Source of the DNA: Bombyx mori
Lineage: Eukaryota > Arthropoda > Insecta > Lepidoptera > Bombycidae
Direction: 5' to 3'
Assembly: GCF_030269925.1 (NCBI RefSeq)
Contig: NC_085110.1
Span: 5,084,001 to 5,148,000, forward strand
Length of the DNA stretch: 64,000 bases
This document shows positions 11,181 to 23,363 of this stretch, in pieces (position 1 is the first letter of the stretch; each line of letters starts with the position of its first letter). The translations under genes and the position numbers were made by a program. The notes below the pieces were generated by a model. The model saw only the letters and a program-made list of their open reading frames with translations. It made no database searches and was not told the DNA's origin.

Positions 11181-11648
11181 ATTACGTGAAAGTCACAGCG
11201 TAAGCTATAATAATATAAGATCGGTTTCAGTAGTTTAGTGAACTTTGATTTCGCATATGAGGATAATATGTGCCATTGACGTATCTGAACGCAATATCTG
11301 TCTAGTCTCCACTCAGAACAGGCAATATTCCTTGCACTGTTTAGATTGTACCCCCGAGTATTCCACGCATTGAGTACGAATAAGGTATTCATGACACATT
11401 TAAAAAAAAAATCTGTGATTTGACGCTGAGTCTTTGTTTATAATACTTAAAAAAAAAATAGTAGTCAATCAATGCTTAGTTTAATGAACTGTTTTCTAAT
11501 GTTGTTAAACTAAAATGAAACTGAGAAAAGTCCTCATCACTCATAGCGGCTTAACTTTTTAATCATTTAATTTCAGTATTTACGACGTTAAGAATATGCG
11601 GTTGGTTATTTGCTAATTTAAAAATCATCAACAATCGCAGAGCTACTA

Positions 11649-12056
11649 TCTATATATTAATACGTGAAGCAAAAACTTTGTATCCCTTTTTACGAAAATT
11701 GCGCGGACGGAGGAGTATGAAATTTTCCACACTTATAGAGAATATAGAGAACAAGGGCACAATGCTAATTTTTTTTTAAAATAATGCATAAAAGATACAT
11801 TAAATCAATAAAGAAAACATTACACACACTACATACCATGTATTTGACGCACACACGCATGCATACCATTTATTGTCAAACTTTTGTTCTTGGCGTCTGT
11901 TGTCAAATTGAGAATAGAATATGGTTTGTCTTTGTTAATATTTTTTATAGTGTAGTCTTGGCGAAATTTGTGATTATAGAAGTATAAAGTACAATCATAA
12001 TAGTGTACAAACTTACAATTCCAATTAATTATAGTCGACTACTGCGGGACCTCTAG
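11649..12056 (+). mobile_element. Helitron-like element, family H copy 1
   Basis: Starts TCTATATATTAATACGTGAA after an A and ends CTGCGGGACCTCTAG before a T, 408 bp in all. Three other copies in the window (15.9, 27.2 and 43.4 kb) share the start, and two of them share the end. The body contains a CATGCATACCATTTATTGTC segment and no ORF of note. The subterminal hairpin seen in the 43.4-kb copy is shortened here by a small deletion (only AGTCGACTACTGC remains). The Helitron assignment is by termini and by the A/T insertion context. Confidence 0.7.
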
Positions 12057-12107
12057 TACTATATTAAAATTTAAGTAGTTCTTCAGTTCATTCATTCCCT
12101 GTACTCA

Positions 12108-12475
12108 TCATTTAAGGTCGGGACATTCTCTAGGGAGATTTTCGTAGTGGTTTCCCCTTCTACGCCAGGTTTTTTTGAAGCTTTTTAGTTCTTCTAGGCC
12201 CCTGTAGCCTCTCCAAAGTGGGTTTCCCAAGTTTGAGGATCGGGTTATCAGAATCGGCCGCCCGAAATTCGGCGTTGTCAAGCTCGTTTTGCACCACGCA
12301 GAGGACACGTGCAGCGTATTGAACAAGTGTCCGAGTATCTGGACATGAGACTGAGTCACGCACTTCACTGTGCCATTGACCGATATAAGTAGCTACAAAT
12401 TACAAAAAAAAGGTCACAGGCGGGCGCATCACGATGCTCAGCAATGAGCGATCGACTGAAGGAGGAGGAGGAGGA
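12108..12475 (-). repeat. Possible old repeat with minus-strand ORFs
   Basis: Overlapping minus-strand ORFs of 86 and 67 codons show no recognised domain. At the upstream (minus-sense) end, GCTCATTGCTGAGCATCGTG next to a GAG/CTC triplet run resembles repeat C at 11.12 kb. This could be a diverged retrotransposon end. Confidence 0.25.
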
Positions 12476-14548
12476 GTTCTTTAGTTCTTACCTTTTTTGA
12501 CAACAATTAATTCCAAGTTAAACTGTTTACTGTGTAGCTAAAATTTTACACACTCGCATTTTTCTATGTCTCTAATATGTTATTTATCAATTTCTTTTTG
12601 GATATAATCATTTTAATACGTAAATAATAAAGTTTAACGCCATCATGAACAATGTCGTCGCGTTCGTCTCAAGATCTTATATTGAATTCTATCGTTTGTT
12701 CCCGGCCGATGTTTTTGCAGGGAGATAAGACGGCTCGAGAGGCCTCGCAATCTCAGCATTCAGGTTTCAATATTGCAGACAGCGTCCGAGAATACAATCG
12801 AGCGTTGTTGATGCATACGGATTTGTACGATCCTGTTTCGAGAGCTCCCTAGCCTGTGTCTTGAGAAACCGCTTTGTGAGTTTATGTTTGAGAATTAATT
12901 CTACCTATATATACCTAGCTACCTGAATGTAAACACACCCAGTCGCTAAAATAAATTTTAAACCGCAATTTATATGTTTGCCGAATTACTACTGGCTGTA
13001 GATCGTAATGTTAGCTTACACTGATAAATGCCCTCTCTATTTTTGGCAAGAATTTTGCGTTCCGGCTCCAAAAAAGGAATAGTAATTTATAATACAAATT
13101 TCACGTCTCAATGTTGTGTTGTTTATGAATGTCACTAACCACTAATATCGAGAGGACTATAAGTGCGGCCACATACTAGCGCAAAAAAAAATTAAGCCCA
13201 AAGCCATTTTTGTGTCGGTGCGATGTGAGTTCAAAATACTCCGAGTTAAAATGACATGTGCGAGTAGATGCAATTTTAGAGTTACGTTTATTTTTAAAAG
13301 AAAATGAGTTAAAATTTTCCGACCGATTGAAATATAACATAACTTTCTAGTTCCCCATGAGCCAATACGAACCAATATCGGACTGAACGTATTAATTTCG
13401 AATTTCTTCCTCAATATAAAACTACAATAATATGTGAAAATGTTCCGCCGTGATGCGGCCGTAAAGGATTCGAGGGCTATTGAAAACTAATCTTCCATCT
13501 CACTTACATGACGGCAATCATTTACGTGGCCCTGACGGATATCCGTTTTTACATCCCAATTCCCCTGTCGTAATAAACTAAATTGACAACGGTTCTCGTG
13601 AAAACTACTCAAATATACCCGGGCGGTACGGTCGTCTCAATCGAGTGCATTTTAGGAAATTATTTCTCGATCGCATTAAGGACGTATTGGTGTTCCGCGG
13701 AGCGCGCCCTCTGGTCGTGCGTGAGGGTATTCAGGGACGTACCTTGTACCCCCTTTTCCCCTTCAGACGACGCTTTGAGGAAAAGTGTCACTCATCTCGG
13801 CAAAAAGCAGCAAAAACAATATCTAGTGTAGAAGGATTATCAGGGTGGCGGCGACAATCGAGACATTTTACATTCACACGAAATAATATATGTATTATCT
13901 TTAATAACACGTTAGGACGGGTAGAATACGAATAAATGGAAATATGATAAACTGCCGGTATTTATACAACCATCTTGACCTATTTTAATACAAACTTAAT
14001 AGGTAATATTAAACATTGTTTATCTTAATTATTCTATTGATTATTCACGTACAATTATTATTTAATAATATCGAATTATATAACATAATTAACATTAGAG
14101 GTTTATTACGCCGGAAGCTGTCAAGCGGAAGGCGCCCATAAAATATTGTAAGTAAGAAATATGAATCAACTATTTACTTGATTATAAAATTACTGATTAT
14201 GTTATAAAACAATAATAATTTTTATATATCGCCTAATCATTAGACCTACCTGAACTAGTTCGTAAATAATGGCTCACATATTATGTGAGGCCGGAATTGT
14301 TACTCGATAACACTAGCTTTCGCATCGCTACATCAAGTACTAATCTAAACAATAAAAACAATGTAATACCATATTATTCAGTCTCACTGTTAACCCTAAA
14401 AATTATTTTTTTTTAAATCACATTTTTATTTTTCATGTTGTTTTTATGCTCTTTTTTTAACAGTATTAAATTGTTGAAACTAGAAATTAAAAATATTCTT
14501 TTATTTAAATTAATACACATTCCGTACTGAAGTTGAATAAAATATTAT
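12476..14548. other. AT-rich unique sequence
   Basis: No gene recognised. A moderately CpG-rich segment at about 13.57-13.87 kb has overlapping short + frames without domains. A 15-nt perfect palindrome (TCACATATTATGTGA) spans 14274-14288. Confidence 0.35.
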
Positions 14549-14655
14549 AGTCATCGTATCTTAAAGAATAAGATTCCAGGTATACTCGTACCGAGAGGTG
14601 CGATTTGTTTGATGTTCAATTCCCGAAGGCAGATATATACAACTTTTTGTAATGT
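14549..14655 (+). repeat. Degenerate Bm1 head
   Basis: AGTCATCGTATCTTAAAGAA, GTACCGAGAGGTGCGA and TGTTCAATTCCCGAAGGCAG align in order with the tRNA-like head of Bm1, followed by a TTTTTGTAATG remnant. The rest of the SINE is missing. Confidence 0.5.
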
Positions 14656-14804
14656 TATATGACGGAGAGGGGATGGTTCTATAGTGTTTTTAAAATGAAC
14701 ATTTTAAGCGTTGCTGGCGTCATTTTCTTCATCATTACCTTCCATAGTGACAGAAATTAAGACACTTTTCCAATGAAAAATTCCACTTTTCCACTTTTAA
14801 AATG

Positions 14805-15083
14805 GAAGTCTTCGTGGCCTAAAGGATAAGACGTCCGATGCAATCGAATCAAGCGATGCACCGGTGTTCGAATCCCGCAGACGGGAATGCCTATTTTAGC
14901 CGTGAAGCAGTAATGCGTTTCTGTTTCAAGGGTGGGGCAGCCGTTGTAACTATACTGAGACCTTAAAACTCATATCTCAAGGCGGGTGGCGGCATTTACG
15001 TTGTAGATGTCTATGGGCTCCAGTATCCACTTAACACTCGGTGGGCTGTGAGCTCGTCCAACCATCCAAGCAATAAAAAAAAA
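14805..15083 (+). repeat. Bm1 SINE with internal deletion
   Basis: An intact tRNA-like head (GTGGCCTAAAGGATAAGACG ... GTGTTCGAATCCCGCAGACG) is joined directly to GCCTATTTTAGCCGTGAAGC. About 150 bp of the Bm1 middle is therefore missing. The 3' end is complete, with an A-rich tail. Confidence 0.88.
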
Positions 15084-15318
15084 TGCATTTATTACATTTC
15101 AAGTATACAGCGATAACAACAGAGAGCTCCGCTCCGATCGACTGTTCGAGCCAGAATGTTTTGTGCGACAATAGTCAGTATTTATAATAGAAAATTGGGG
15201 TAGCTTAGTCATGAATTCTCTTAAATACCGCCTTAAACAGTTGTTGACATGCGTAACATTAAGGAAACACTTAACTATTTTTAGTTAACTAAATAGTGAC
15301 GTTGCGCCGACATATACA

Positions 15319-15631
15319 TTTCGTATTAATACAACAACGCATGTTCCTGAATGACTTCCACAATGAAAGCATAGTGTAATAAAAATCAAACCTGCAACAT
15401 ATATAATTTGGGTAATCAATGGCACGGCATTGTGTATTTTAGTCTCCTACTTAGACGTACCTACTGCCACCCCTTTCGAAGGGTAGGTTAGCCATAACAT
15501 AATATAGACTAAGACTTAGACCTCATATCTTTGGCGCTGGATGGCTTTCACATTTTGCTGTCTATGAACTTCGCTAAGCACTTAAATCCAGGTGGTCCGT
15601 TAGCTCGTTCATCCGTCGAAGCAATAAAAAA
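15319..15631 (+). repeat. Strongly diverged Bm1 SINE
   Basis: Motifs GACTTCCACAATGAAAGCAT, AATCAAACCTGCAAC and CTCGTTCATCCGTCGAAGCA-ATAAAAAA keep the Bm1 order with many changes. It is an old copy. Confidence 0.65.
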
Positions 15632-15910
15632 TGTGACATTTTCTTTTAATCCTTTAAATTTCACGGTTATTCCATATAGACACGCAGCAAGTTTCACTCA
15701 CGCGTGTTCTTGTAATGGTAGGTACATGAGAGTCTATTTCAAAAGATTACTTGCACGACCCTGATTCGAGAGGCCATTGTCACATCGTACCGTTTCTACA
15801 CGCTTATTTATAACTAGCAACACTCGTCTGACCTCAGCCTGTATTCCGGTTATCGGACTAGTTTCAATATTGAAGACATCGTTTTAAAAAAGAACACGAA
15901 TTTTAATTTA

Positions 15911-16329
15911 CTAGTGGTCCCGCAGTAGTCGAAATTAGACTATAATTAATTGGAATTGTAAGTTTCTACACTATTATGATTGTATTTCATACTTCTTCAA
16001 TCACAAATTTCGCCAAGACTACACTATAAAAAATATTAATAAAGACAAACAATATTTAATCTATTCCCAATTTGACAACAGACATCAAGAACAAAAGTTT
16101 GCAATAGATAGTATGCATGCGTGTGTGCGTCAATATGATATGTAGTGTGTGTAATATTTTCTTTATTGATTTAATGTATCTTTTACGCATTATTTTAAAA
16201 AAATATTAACATTGTGCACTTCTTCTCTATATTCTCTATAAGTGTAGGAAATTTCATACTCCGCTGTCCGCGCAATTTTCGTAAAAAGGGATACAAAGTT
16301 TTTGCTTCACGTTTTAATATAGGTATAGA
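15911..16329 (-). mobile_element. Helitron-like element, family H copy 2
   Basis: On the minus strand it starts TCTATACCTATATTAAAACG after an A and ends CTACTGCGGGACCACTAG before a T, 419 bp in all. The sequence upstream of the end reads AGTCTAATTTCGACT, a variant of the family's subterminal hairpin. It is inverted relative to copies 1, 3 and 4. Confidence 0.7.
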
Positions 16330-16570
16330 TAAACAAATGCGCTAGTTGATTTGTTCGGATTTTCTTAATTTAAAATGAAACGAGCTATAGAATTCGATGT
16401 CAATAAATGTTTGTATGACTAAACGGGCTTAGATGAAATTTCGCATAAGATTAGTTTATAGCCTGGATAATCACCTGTGATGTCCTTTAGAATGGTGAAT
16501 GACGACAGTGTGATCGCTGGCTCATGTTTCTAAGTACCAACCGATCTATCAATCTAATCGTACTAGTTTT

Positions 16571-17005
16571 TGAAGTCGTCGTGGCCTATCAGATAAGACG
16601 TCCGGTGCATTCGTGTTGAGCGATGCACCGGTGCTCGAATCTCAGGCGGGTACAAATTTTTCTAATGAAATACGTACTCAACAAATGTTCACGATTTATT
16701 TCCACGGTGAAGGAATAACATCGTGTAATAAAAATGAAACCCGCAAAATTATAATTTGCGTAATTACTGGTGGACCTCTTGTGAGTCCACGCGGGTGGGT
16801 ACCACCACCCTGCCTATTTCTGCCGTGAAGCAGTAAAGCGTTTCGGTTTGAAGGGTGGGGCAGCCGTTGTAACTATACTTGAGATTTTAGAACTTATATC
16901 TCAAGGTGGATGGCGCATTTACGTTGTAGATGTCTATGGGCTCCAGTAACTACTTAACATCAGGTGGGCTGTGAGCTCGTCCAACCATCTAAGCAATAAA
17001 AATAA
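16571..17005 (+). repeat. Full-length Bm1 SINE
   Basis: tRNA-like head with GTCGTCGTGGCCTATCAGAT and GTGCTCGAATCTCAGGCGGG, complete core, and 3' end AACCATCTAAGCAATAAAAA. The box B change relative to TTCGAATCC may weaken pol III use. Confidence 0.92.
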
Positions 17006-17308
17006 ACCAACATCATCGTTCGCGGAATCCCTTCCATATGAGTGACGTGTGTTATTTTCAACAGGTCACAATGTTTGTGAACTGTAAATTACGCTTGTAA
17101 ATACAATAGCAAAACAATGGCTGTACCTTACAATGTAAATCTTGAATACGTCTAACGGTTTTTGACTCCGATAATAAACTTTAACAATTTTCTCCACAAA
17201 CAATTACCGAACTTCCATATATTATTATGTACCTAAACTGTCCTTTATTGACGTAAGCGGGCGGAGGAGCTTATGGCCTGGCCTGGCAACATGATTGTCG
17301 CTTGTTTT

Positions 17309-17554
17309 GCTGTTGGTAGGACGCTTTGTGATCCCACCGGGGTAGGTGTGACCACCCTACTTATTTCTGCCGTGAAGGAGTAATGCGTTTTGTAATATGA
17401 AGCAGCCGTTGAGCTTTAAAACTAAGACTAAGAACTCACGTCGTAAAGTGGGCGACGGTACTTTGTTGATATTTGTGGGATAATGGTTATCTGGTGTTGA
17501 GTGGTCACCGTACTACTTGATACCAGGATTTCCGTGAGCTCATTCATTATCTAA
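17309..17554 (+). repeat. Diverged Bm1 core and 3' end
   Basis: GTTGGTAGGACGCTTTGTGA, then TTTCTGCCGTGAAGGAGTAA and a degraded 3' part up to TTATCTAA. Confidence 0.7.
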
Positions 17555-17585
17555 CCGGACTCACAAGAGGTCCTACCACCAGTAA
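17555..17585 (-). repeat. Tiny inverted Bm1 fragment
   Basis: GACTCACAAGAGGTCCTACC-ACCAGTAA abuts the diverged + copy, so the two are head-to-head. Confidence 0.7.
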
Positions 17586-17762
17586 CAACCAGCTATGTAA
17601 CTGAAATTCCGAAGTATTCTGTATTTATTATTAATTGTTATGTTATTATATTGTTGTTATGTTATTATAGCCCTGACTACTTTGAAGCAATGAAAATGCC
17701 CGGGAACATGGGACGAATACTGAATTGTTTCTTAAATGCAACCGTTCAGTATAAGCATTTTT

Positions 17763-18020
17763 TACTGGTGGTAGGACGTCTTGTTAGTCCGCACGGGTAA
17801 GTACCACTACCGTGCCTATTTCTGCCGTGAAGCAGTAATGCGTTTCGGTTTGAAGGGCAGCCGTTGTACTGTAAAAACTGAGACCTTGGAATTCATATTA
17901 TTATCTCAAAGTAGATGGCGGCATTTACGTTGTAGATGTCTTTAGGCTCCGGTAATCATTTAACACCAGGTGGGCCGTGAGCTAGTCCATCCATCTAAGC
18001 GATAAAAAATAAAATAAAAA
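17763..18020 (+). repeat. Bm1 SINE, headless
   Basis: Starts ACTGGTGGTAGGACGTCTTG, complete core, and ends CATCTAAGCGATAAAAAATA. Confidence 0.9.
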
Positions 18021-18539
18021 ACAAAGATTATTATGTTGCTCATAAATCAGATTAAGAATATTTTAAAGACTAATATTTGTATGAAACTCGACTGTAAAAC
18101 CAGAAAACATAAGTTTCGGGCTATGTTGTATTGTTTTACTATGAGTAAAAGTCAAATGGTTCATGTGAAGAAAGTTACAATTTCAGCTGATTATTAAGTC
18201 AAGTGTTTATCGCTTCGGTTGATTGATGTATTGTGGTTACCGGAAATTCACCTGCATGAAATATCCACTTCTAGACGTAAGGTCTGAGTCTCAATGCTAA
18301 TGATATTTACCATTTATTAATGATAGTACTTATTTTTGTTCCGCGTGGGTTTTTCTGGTAACGAAAACATTAAGGAAAATCCTTGGAAACCTTGATATGG
18401 GAACAGCTATTTTTACTTTTTCTTCAAGTTCCATGTTTATCTCAAGTAAATACCACGAATGGCCGTTTGATGGTAATGAATCTTAGAATGAAATTTTGAT
18501 AGAACCTTCTTGAACCTGTACCTTGTACTTTGAACTTAT

Positions 18540-18642
18540 ATTTTCTAGAGATCATTTTTATCATGTACCATCCAGCTCTGGAATGAGTTCTGATTCGCAG
18601 GGTTTCCCAAAGGCTATGAAAATGACACGATCTTCGAACGAG
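18540..18642 (+). pseudogene. LINE ORF2 C-terminal fragment, left part
   Basis: TCTAGAGATCATTTTTATCA and CAGCTCTGGAATGAGTTCTG parallel the C-terminal coding end at 2395-2729, with stops. The sequence resumes at 18887 after an inserted Bm1. Confidence 0.65.
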
Positions 18643-18886
18643 TTTTTTTATTGCTTATATGGGTGGACGAGCTTACAGACCACTTGGTGTTAAGTGGTTA
18701 CTGGAGCCCATAGACATCTACAACGTAAATGCGCCACCCACCTTGAGATATAAGTTTTAAGATCTCAGTATAGTTACAACGGCTGCCCCACCCTTCAAAC
18801 CGAAACGCATTACTGCTTCACGGCAGAAATAAGCAGGGTGGTGGTACGTACCCGTACAAACTCACAAGAGGTCCTACCACCAGTAA
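18643..18886 (-). repeat. Bm1 SINE nested in a LINE tail
   Basis: Inverted headless Bm1, from a T-run and TTGCTTATATGGGTGGACGA to GAGGTCCTACCACCAGTAAG. It sits inside the 3' end of the LINE fragment, so it is the younger insertion. Confidence 0.9.
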
Positions 18887-18932
18887 GTTCGAGTCCATAT
18901 GCTCGTCTACCTTCGAAGGCAACGAAAAAAAT
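18887..18932 (+). repeat. LINE 3' tail, right part
   Basis: GTCCATATGCTCGTCTACCT, then GGCAACGAAAAAAA, matches the GTATGCTCATCTGCCTATAC...GGCAATAAAA end at 2690-2729. Confidence 0.6.
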
Positions 18933-19330
18933 ACCTCTTTTAAATTATTCAGGTAACGTATCAGAGGCAAAACTAAAATGAATTCTCCTACGAACTAAAT
19001 TTCGATTCTGACACGTTCGCTGAAAATAACAAGCTTATTCATTGGGTTCGTGAAAGGTGTTCGCGACGGTTTGGCGATCACACGCATACTGATCGCGTCT
19101 GACTCACGTATTTCAGGCGACACTAAAAACTTATTTAAATACATCTCCGACTGAAGCATAATTATTTACAGCACGTATTCTGTTTGCTTTCCGACACGGA
19201 TGCCAAATATGAGTGGAACGCGATTGTATTATGTACTAAAGAATCCCGCCACTCATCGCTGTGACTGTCGCTAAATGTATCAAATAAACAGAATTATTCA
19301 AATTACTCGAACGCACCTACCCTATTTGCG

Positions 19331-19577
19331 TTTTTTTTTTATTGCTTAGATGGGTGGACGAGCTCACAGCCCACCTGGTGTTAAGTGGTTACTGGAGCCC
19401 ATAGACATCTACAAAGTAAATGCGCCACCCACTTTGAGATATAAGTTCTAAGGTCTCAAGTATAGTTACAACGGCTGCCTCGCCTTTCAAACCGAAACGC
19501 TTTACTGCTTCACGGCAGAAATAGGCAGGGTGGTGGTACCTTCCCGTGCGGACTCACAAGACGTCCTATCACCAGTA
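19331..19577 (-). repeat. Bm1 SINE, headless, inverted
   Basis: T-run, TTGCTTAGATGGGTGGACGA, through to GACGTCCTATCACCAGTAAA. Well conserved. Confidence 0.92.
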
Positions 19578-19773
19578 AAAAGTATGATAGAAGTTGCGTA
19601 TGATAGAAGTGATCTTGGAGAGCTGAGACAGGAAGCGAAATGTAAGGAATTCGATTTCTCTGAAACTCTAACAATCAGTAAGCGAGATGTCAATATGCTT
19701 ATGACATTCTGTGAACAACATCTGAATAGAAAAGCAAATTATTACTTGAAACACATGTTCATTCATGTTTTGA

Positions 19774-20205
19774 CTTTTTTTTTTTTTTGCTTAGATCGGT
19801 TGACGAGCTCACAGCCCATCTGGTGTCAAGTGCTTACTGGAGCCCATAGACATCTACAACGTAAATGCGTCACCCACCTTGAGATATAAGTTCTAAGATC
19901 TCAGTATAGTTACAACGGCTGCCCTACCTACCCTTCAGACCGAAACGCATTACAGAAATAGGCAAGGCGGTGGTACATACCTGCGCGGACTCACAAGAGG
20001 TCCTACCACCAGTAATTACGCAAATTATAATTTTGCGGGTTTGATTTATATTACACGATGTTATTCCTTCACCGTGGAAGTCAATCGTGAACATTTGTTA
20101 AGTACGTATTTCATTAGAAAAATTGGTACCCGCCTGAGATTCGAACATCGGTGCATCGCGTGCACGAATGCACCGGATGTCTTATCCTTTAGGTCACGAT
20201 GACTC
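19774..20205 (-). repeat. Full-length Bm1 SINE, inverted
   Basis: The complete element on the minus strand. Its head, read from 20205, is TCATCGTGACCTAAAGGATA with GATGTTCGAATCTCAGGCGG. A short deletion removes the GCTTCACGG part of the core near 19950. Confidence 0.92.
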
Positions 20206-22143
20206 AAAAAGAGTATTTAAGGAAGTATATGATATTCATGATTTAAAATATCTTAACACTTTTAGAACAATAGTTCTTCAAATAGTAACCGATATACCGA
20301 AATAATAAAGTAAATAACACGCGATTCGCTATAAAAAAACTTTGCAAAAATTAGATCCAACTTTATGGTTGTTATTTAACATTCATGACCTGGTGAAGTT
20401 TTTGTAACGTAGATTAGGGCTGCTGTGACCCTATTTTTTACACCTACTTCTCTATATCGCGTTGTTTGGTTGATATATACATATGTATTTCGTTTTGAAG
20501 GAATTTTCTTGTCCATTCTGGTCACTGAAGTTTCTGAAACAATCCTGAAATCGCCACGTAAAATAAAACTGCATATCTATTCTTAGCTGTGAATAAGTTG
20601 AATCAGAGAAGCGATATACCAGAACGAAGTTTATCTTCAAACAATTTTAAAATCTTCGAACAATCTTCAAGGGTTGTTCCCCTTAGAACAACAATATTTT
20701 ACGGCCATAAGTTTCCGATACATGAATTTTATTAAGTTTCACTCCCCAGTGACGGATGGCGTGTTATAGTGTTTGTTTTACGCGTCATCAATATGACGGT
20801 GGCAGGAATTGTTGGGGTTACCATACTGATCGTGCAACGCAATGTTGGCGTGATTCAATTACGAAAGCTGTTACATGTGTCCCTTTTATTTCACAAGGTT
20901 CCTAGCTTTTGATAGATTACTGTCGTGTGAAAATTTATGAACTATTCCCCAAAGGATACAGTGACGGACTTAATGCCCAAGGCATTTTCTACCAGTCAAC
21001 CAAGGATGGTGTAGAGAGTGCTGTGGCAGGTGTATGACTTTATTGAAACTAAAATATGTATATGACATATAGGAAATTCACAAAAATATTTATTCATTGA
21101 TATATCCTTATACACATGAATACATAGCATATTATACAATTATCAAACATAACACAAATTACACGTAGCTTATTAAACAAAAAAACAATATCGTATAAGA
21201 TAACAAGTCTAGTTATTAGACGTTCCTGACAATTCGTTCAGAAGAGGTTGCCTAACTGTTATTTTGAACGCTAGGCGATCAGGGATCGTTCTAACCGTAA
21301 GTGAATCTGAATTACAAAGTATAACGGAACAAACTACATATTATCTATTTGGCGAATCAGAAAATTACAAACCATTATTCTTTAAACTTAAAATTCAATT
21401 GCAATCGTGTATTATAGCTATTTATGAAGAATGAATGATAATGTTACGTTGGAACTTTGTAAAGATAATTAATGATTTCGTTGCCAAATGTACCGTCCGA
21501 TGTAGAGTTTTTAAATAAATTATTTATGAGCCCTTGGCGTTGTTTGTTCAAGGGTGACTAGAAGATTTCCAAGTTTTCCGAGAGAAATTGGCTAAAAAAT
21601 TCCTTGGCGAAATAAATCGAAGAGCGCCTTCCGAAAGTTATCGAAGTTCTCAACAATCCATTACACCGACTTTCGCAAAAAATTGACTCGGCGGGAGTTG
21701 GAACTTATTATTTTGAGTGAAAACATCGGAGTCGCCGCAGGCCAAGTTTGCCGCAGTTTTTTCCAGTTGCCAACTCACATTTTTCCTGTCACATATTAGT
21801 AACTTTGTATCCGGCTTAATCATTGAAAATTTTACTGAGTTCATTAATTTCGTCCTTCGTTAATATAATTTTAAAGAAGCTATTTTCTATTAGATACACT
21901 TAAGAACTAAGGACACAAAAATAAGTTGATATATAAATGTTTTTATTACTTCTTTGGCCTTCACCAGCGTGTGAGCGAAAGTTTATTATTTATTTATTTA
22001 GTCTTCTTACAAATTAACAGTATAAACCAAAACATTTGTAAGATATTAATAATTAGCTTAAGTAATTTCTAATAACAGCTATAAATCGCTGCAAACCATC
22101 ATCGAATATATCCATTTCCGGAGCATAGGCTAGCAAGGCCTTT
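20206..22143. other. AT-rich unique sequence
   Basis: No repeat or gene recognised. Short ORFs at 20.45-20.64 and 21.65-21.84 kb have no domains. Confidence 0.4.
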
Positions 22144-22582
22144 TGAAGTCGTCGTGGCCTAAGAGATAAGACGTCCGGTGCATTCGTGTTGAGCGATGCA
22201 CCTGTTTTCGAATCACAGGCGGGAAACAATTTTTCTAATGAATTACGTACTCAACAAATGTTCACGATTGACTTCCACGGTGAAGGTATAACATCGTGTA
22301 ATAAAAGTGAAACCCGCAAAATTATAATTTGCGTAATTACTGGTGGTAGGACCTTTTGTGAGTCCGCACGGGTAGGTACCACCGCCCTGCCTATTTGTGC
22401 CGTGAAGCAGTAATGCGTTTCGGTTTGATGGGTGGGGCAGCCGCTTTAACTATGTATAACCTTAGAACTTATATTTCAAGGTGGGTGGCGCATTTACGCT
22501 GTAGATGTCTATGGGCTCCAGTAACCACTTAACATCAGGTGGGCTGTGAGCTCGTCCATCCATCTAAGCAATAAAAAAAAAA
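22144..22582 (+). repeat. Full-length Bm1 SINE
   Basis: Head GTCGTCGTGGCCTAAGAGAT and GTTTTCGAATCACAGGCGGG, middle ACTTCCACGGTGAAGGTATA, complete core, and tail CATCTAAGCAATAAAAAAAA. Confidence 0.93.
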
Positions 22583-23116
22583 GCATTGAGTAGCGAGACA
22601 GCACGATGTGTCGGAGATTTAGCGGTGTGCTGCGCATCATAAATGTATCTTTAAAAAAAAAATGTTCCACCTGAATAGTTTGTTGTTTTCAGAGCACCTA
22701 CCTTACTGGCTAACTAAACTTACTAAAATCGTCACTTCCAGCGTCGACCGAGCACTAACCATCAAACAAAGGTAGCGGCGGCGGCGAGCGTCGTCCGGTC
22801 CGCCACAAAGGCTTTGTGCGCTACACTGACACGCTTTTTGCGTCGCCGCGGCCGCTATCGTCCGATGACGTCCAGTAGATCGATAAGAGCCACTCGACGG
22901 GAATGCTCCATTGTATCAGTGACACTACAGTCTCAGATGTGGAGTGCCAGAGTCCCAAAGCACGTGCCTCCTGACACCAGTGCGCTATATCTCTGGTATT
23001 GCGTGAGGACACAGATTTACGCCTTGTTTTTTACGTCTGATAAATAGAAAATTTTGTTTTGTAACCGAATACGATCCACCGTAACGAGAGAAAAATAAAT
23101 TAAATTCGAAACGGCT
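22583..23116. other. Unique sequence with a GC/CpG-rich stretch
   Basis: 22.74-22.98 kb is locally GC-rich, with a CGGCGGCGGCGAGCG run. A polypyrimidine tract ending TTTGTTGTTTTCAG at 22693 and a GTAGCG at 22772 could mark a short exon, but the enclosed sequence has stops in the frames I read. ORFs on both strands (63-77 codons) lack domains. Confidence 0.25.
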
Positions 23117-23363
23117 TACTGGTGGTAGGACGTATTGTGAGTCCGCACGGGTAGATACCACCACCCCACCTATTTCTGCTGTGAAGCAGTAATGCGTTTC
23201 GGTTTGAAGGGTGGGGCAGCCATTGTAACTATACTGTGATCTTAAAACTTATATCTCAAGGTGGGTGGCGTATATACGTTGTAAATGTTTATGGGCTCCA
23301 GTAACCACTTAACGCCAAGTGGGCTGTGAGCTCGTCCACCCATCTAAGCAATAAATAAAAATT
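23117..23363 (+). repeat. Bm1 SINE, headless
   Basis: TTACTGGTGGTAGGACGTAT to CCCATCTAAGCAATAAATAA. Confidence 0.92.

Noticed and set aside
12108..12368. Overlapping 86- and 67-codon minus ORFs as a gene
   Set aside because: Two different frames, no domain, and next to a repeat C-like segment, so more likely old repeat DNA.
22694..22771. Short exon between TTTGTTGTTTTCAG and GTAGCG
   Set aside because: Stops in the frames checked and no partner exon. Splice-like strings are common by chance.
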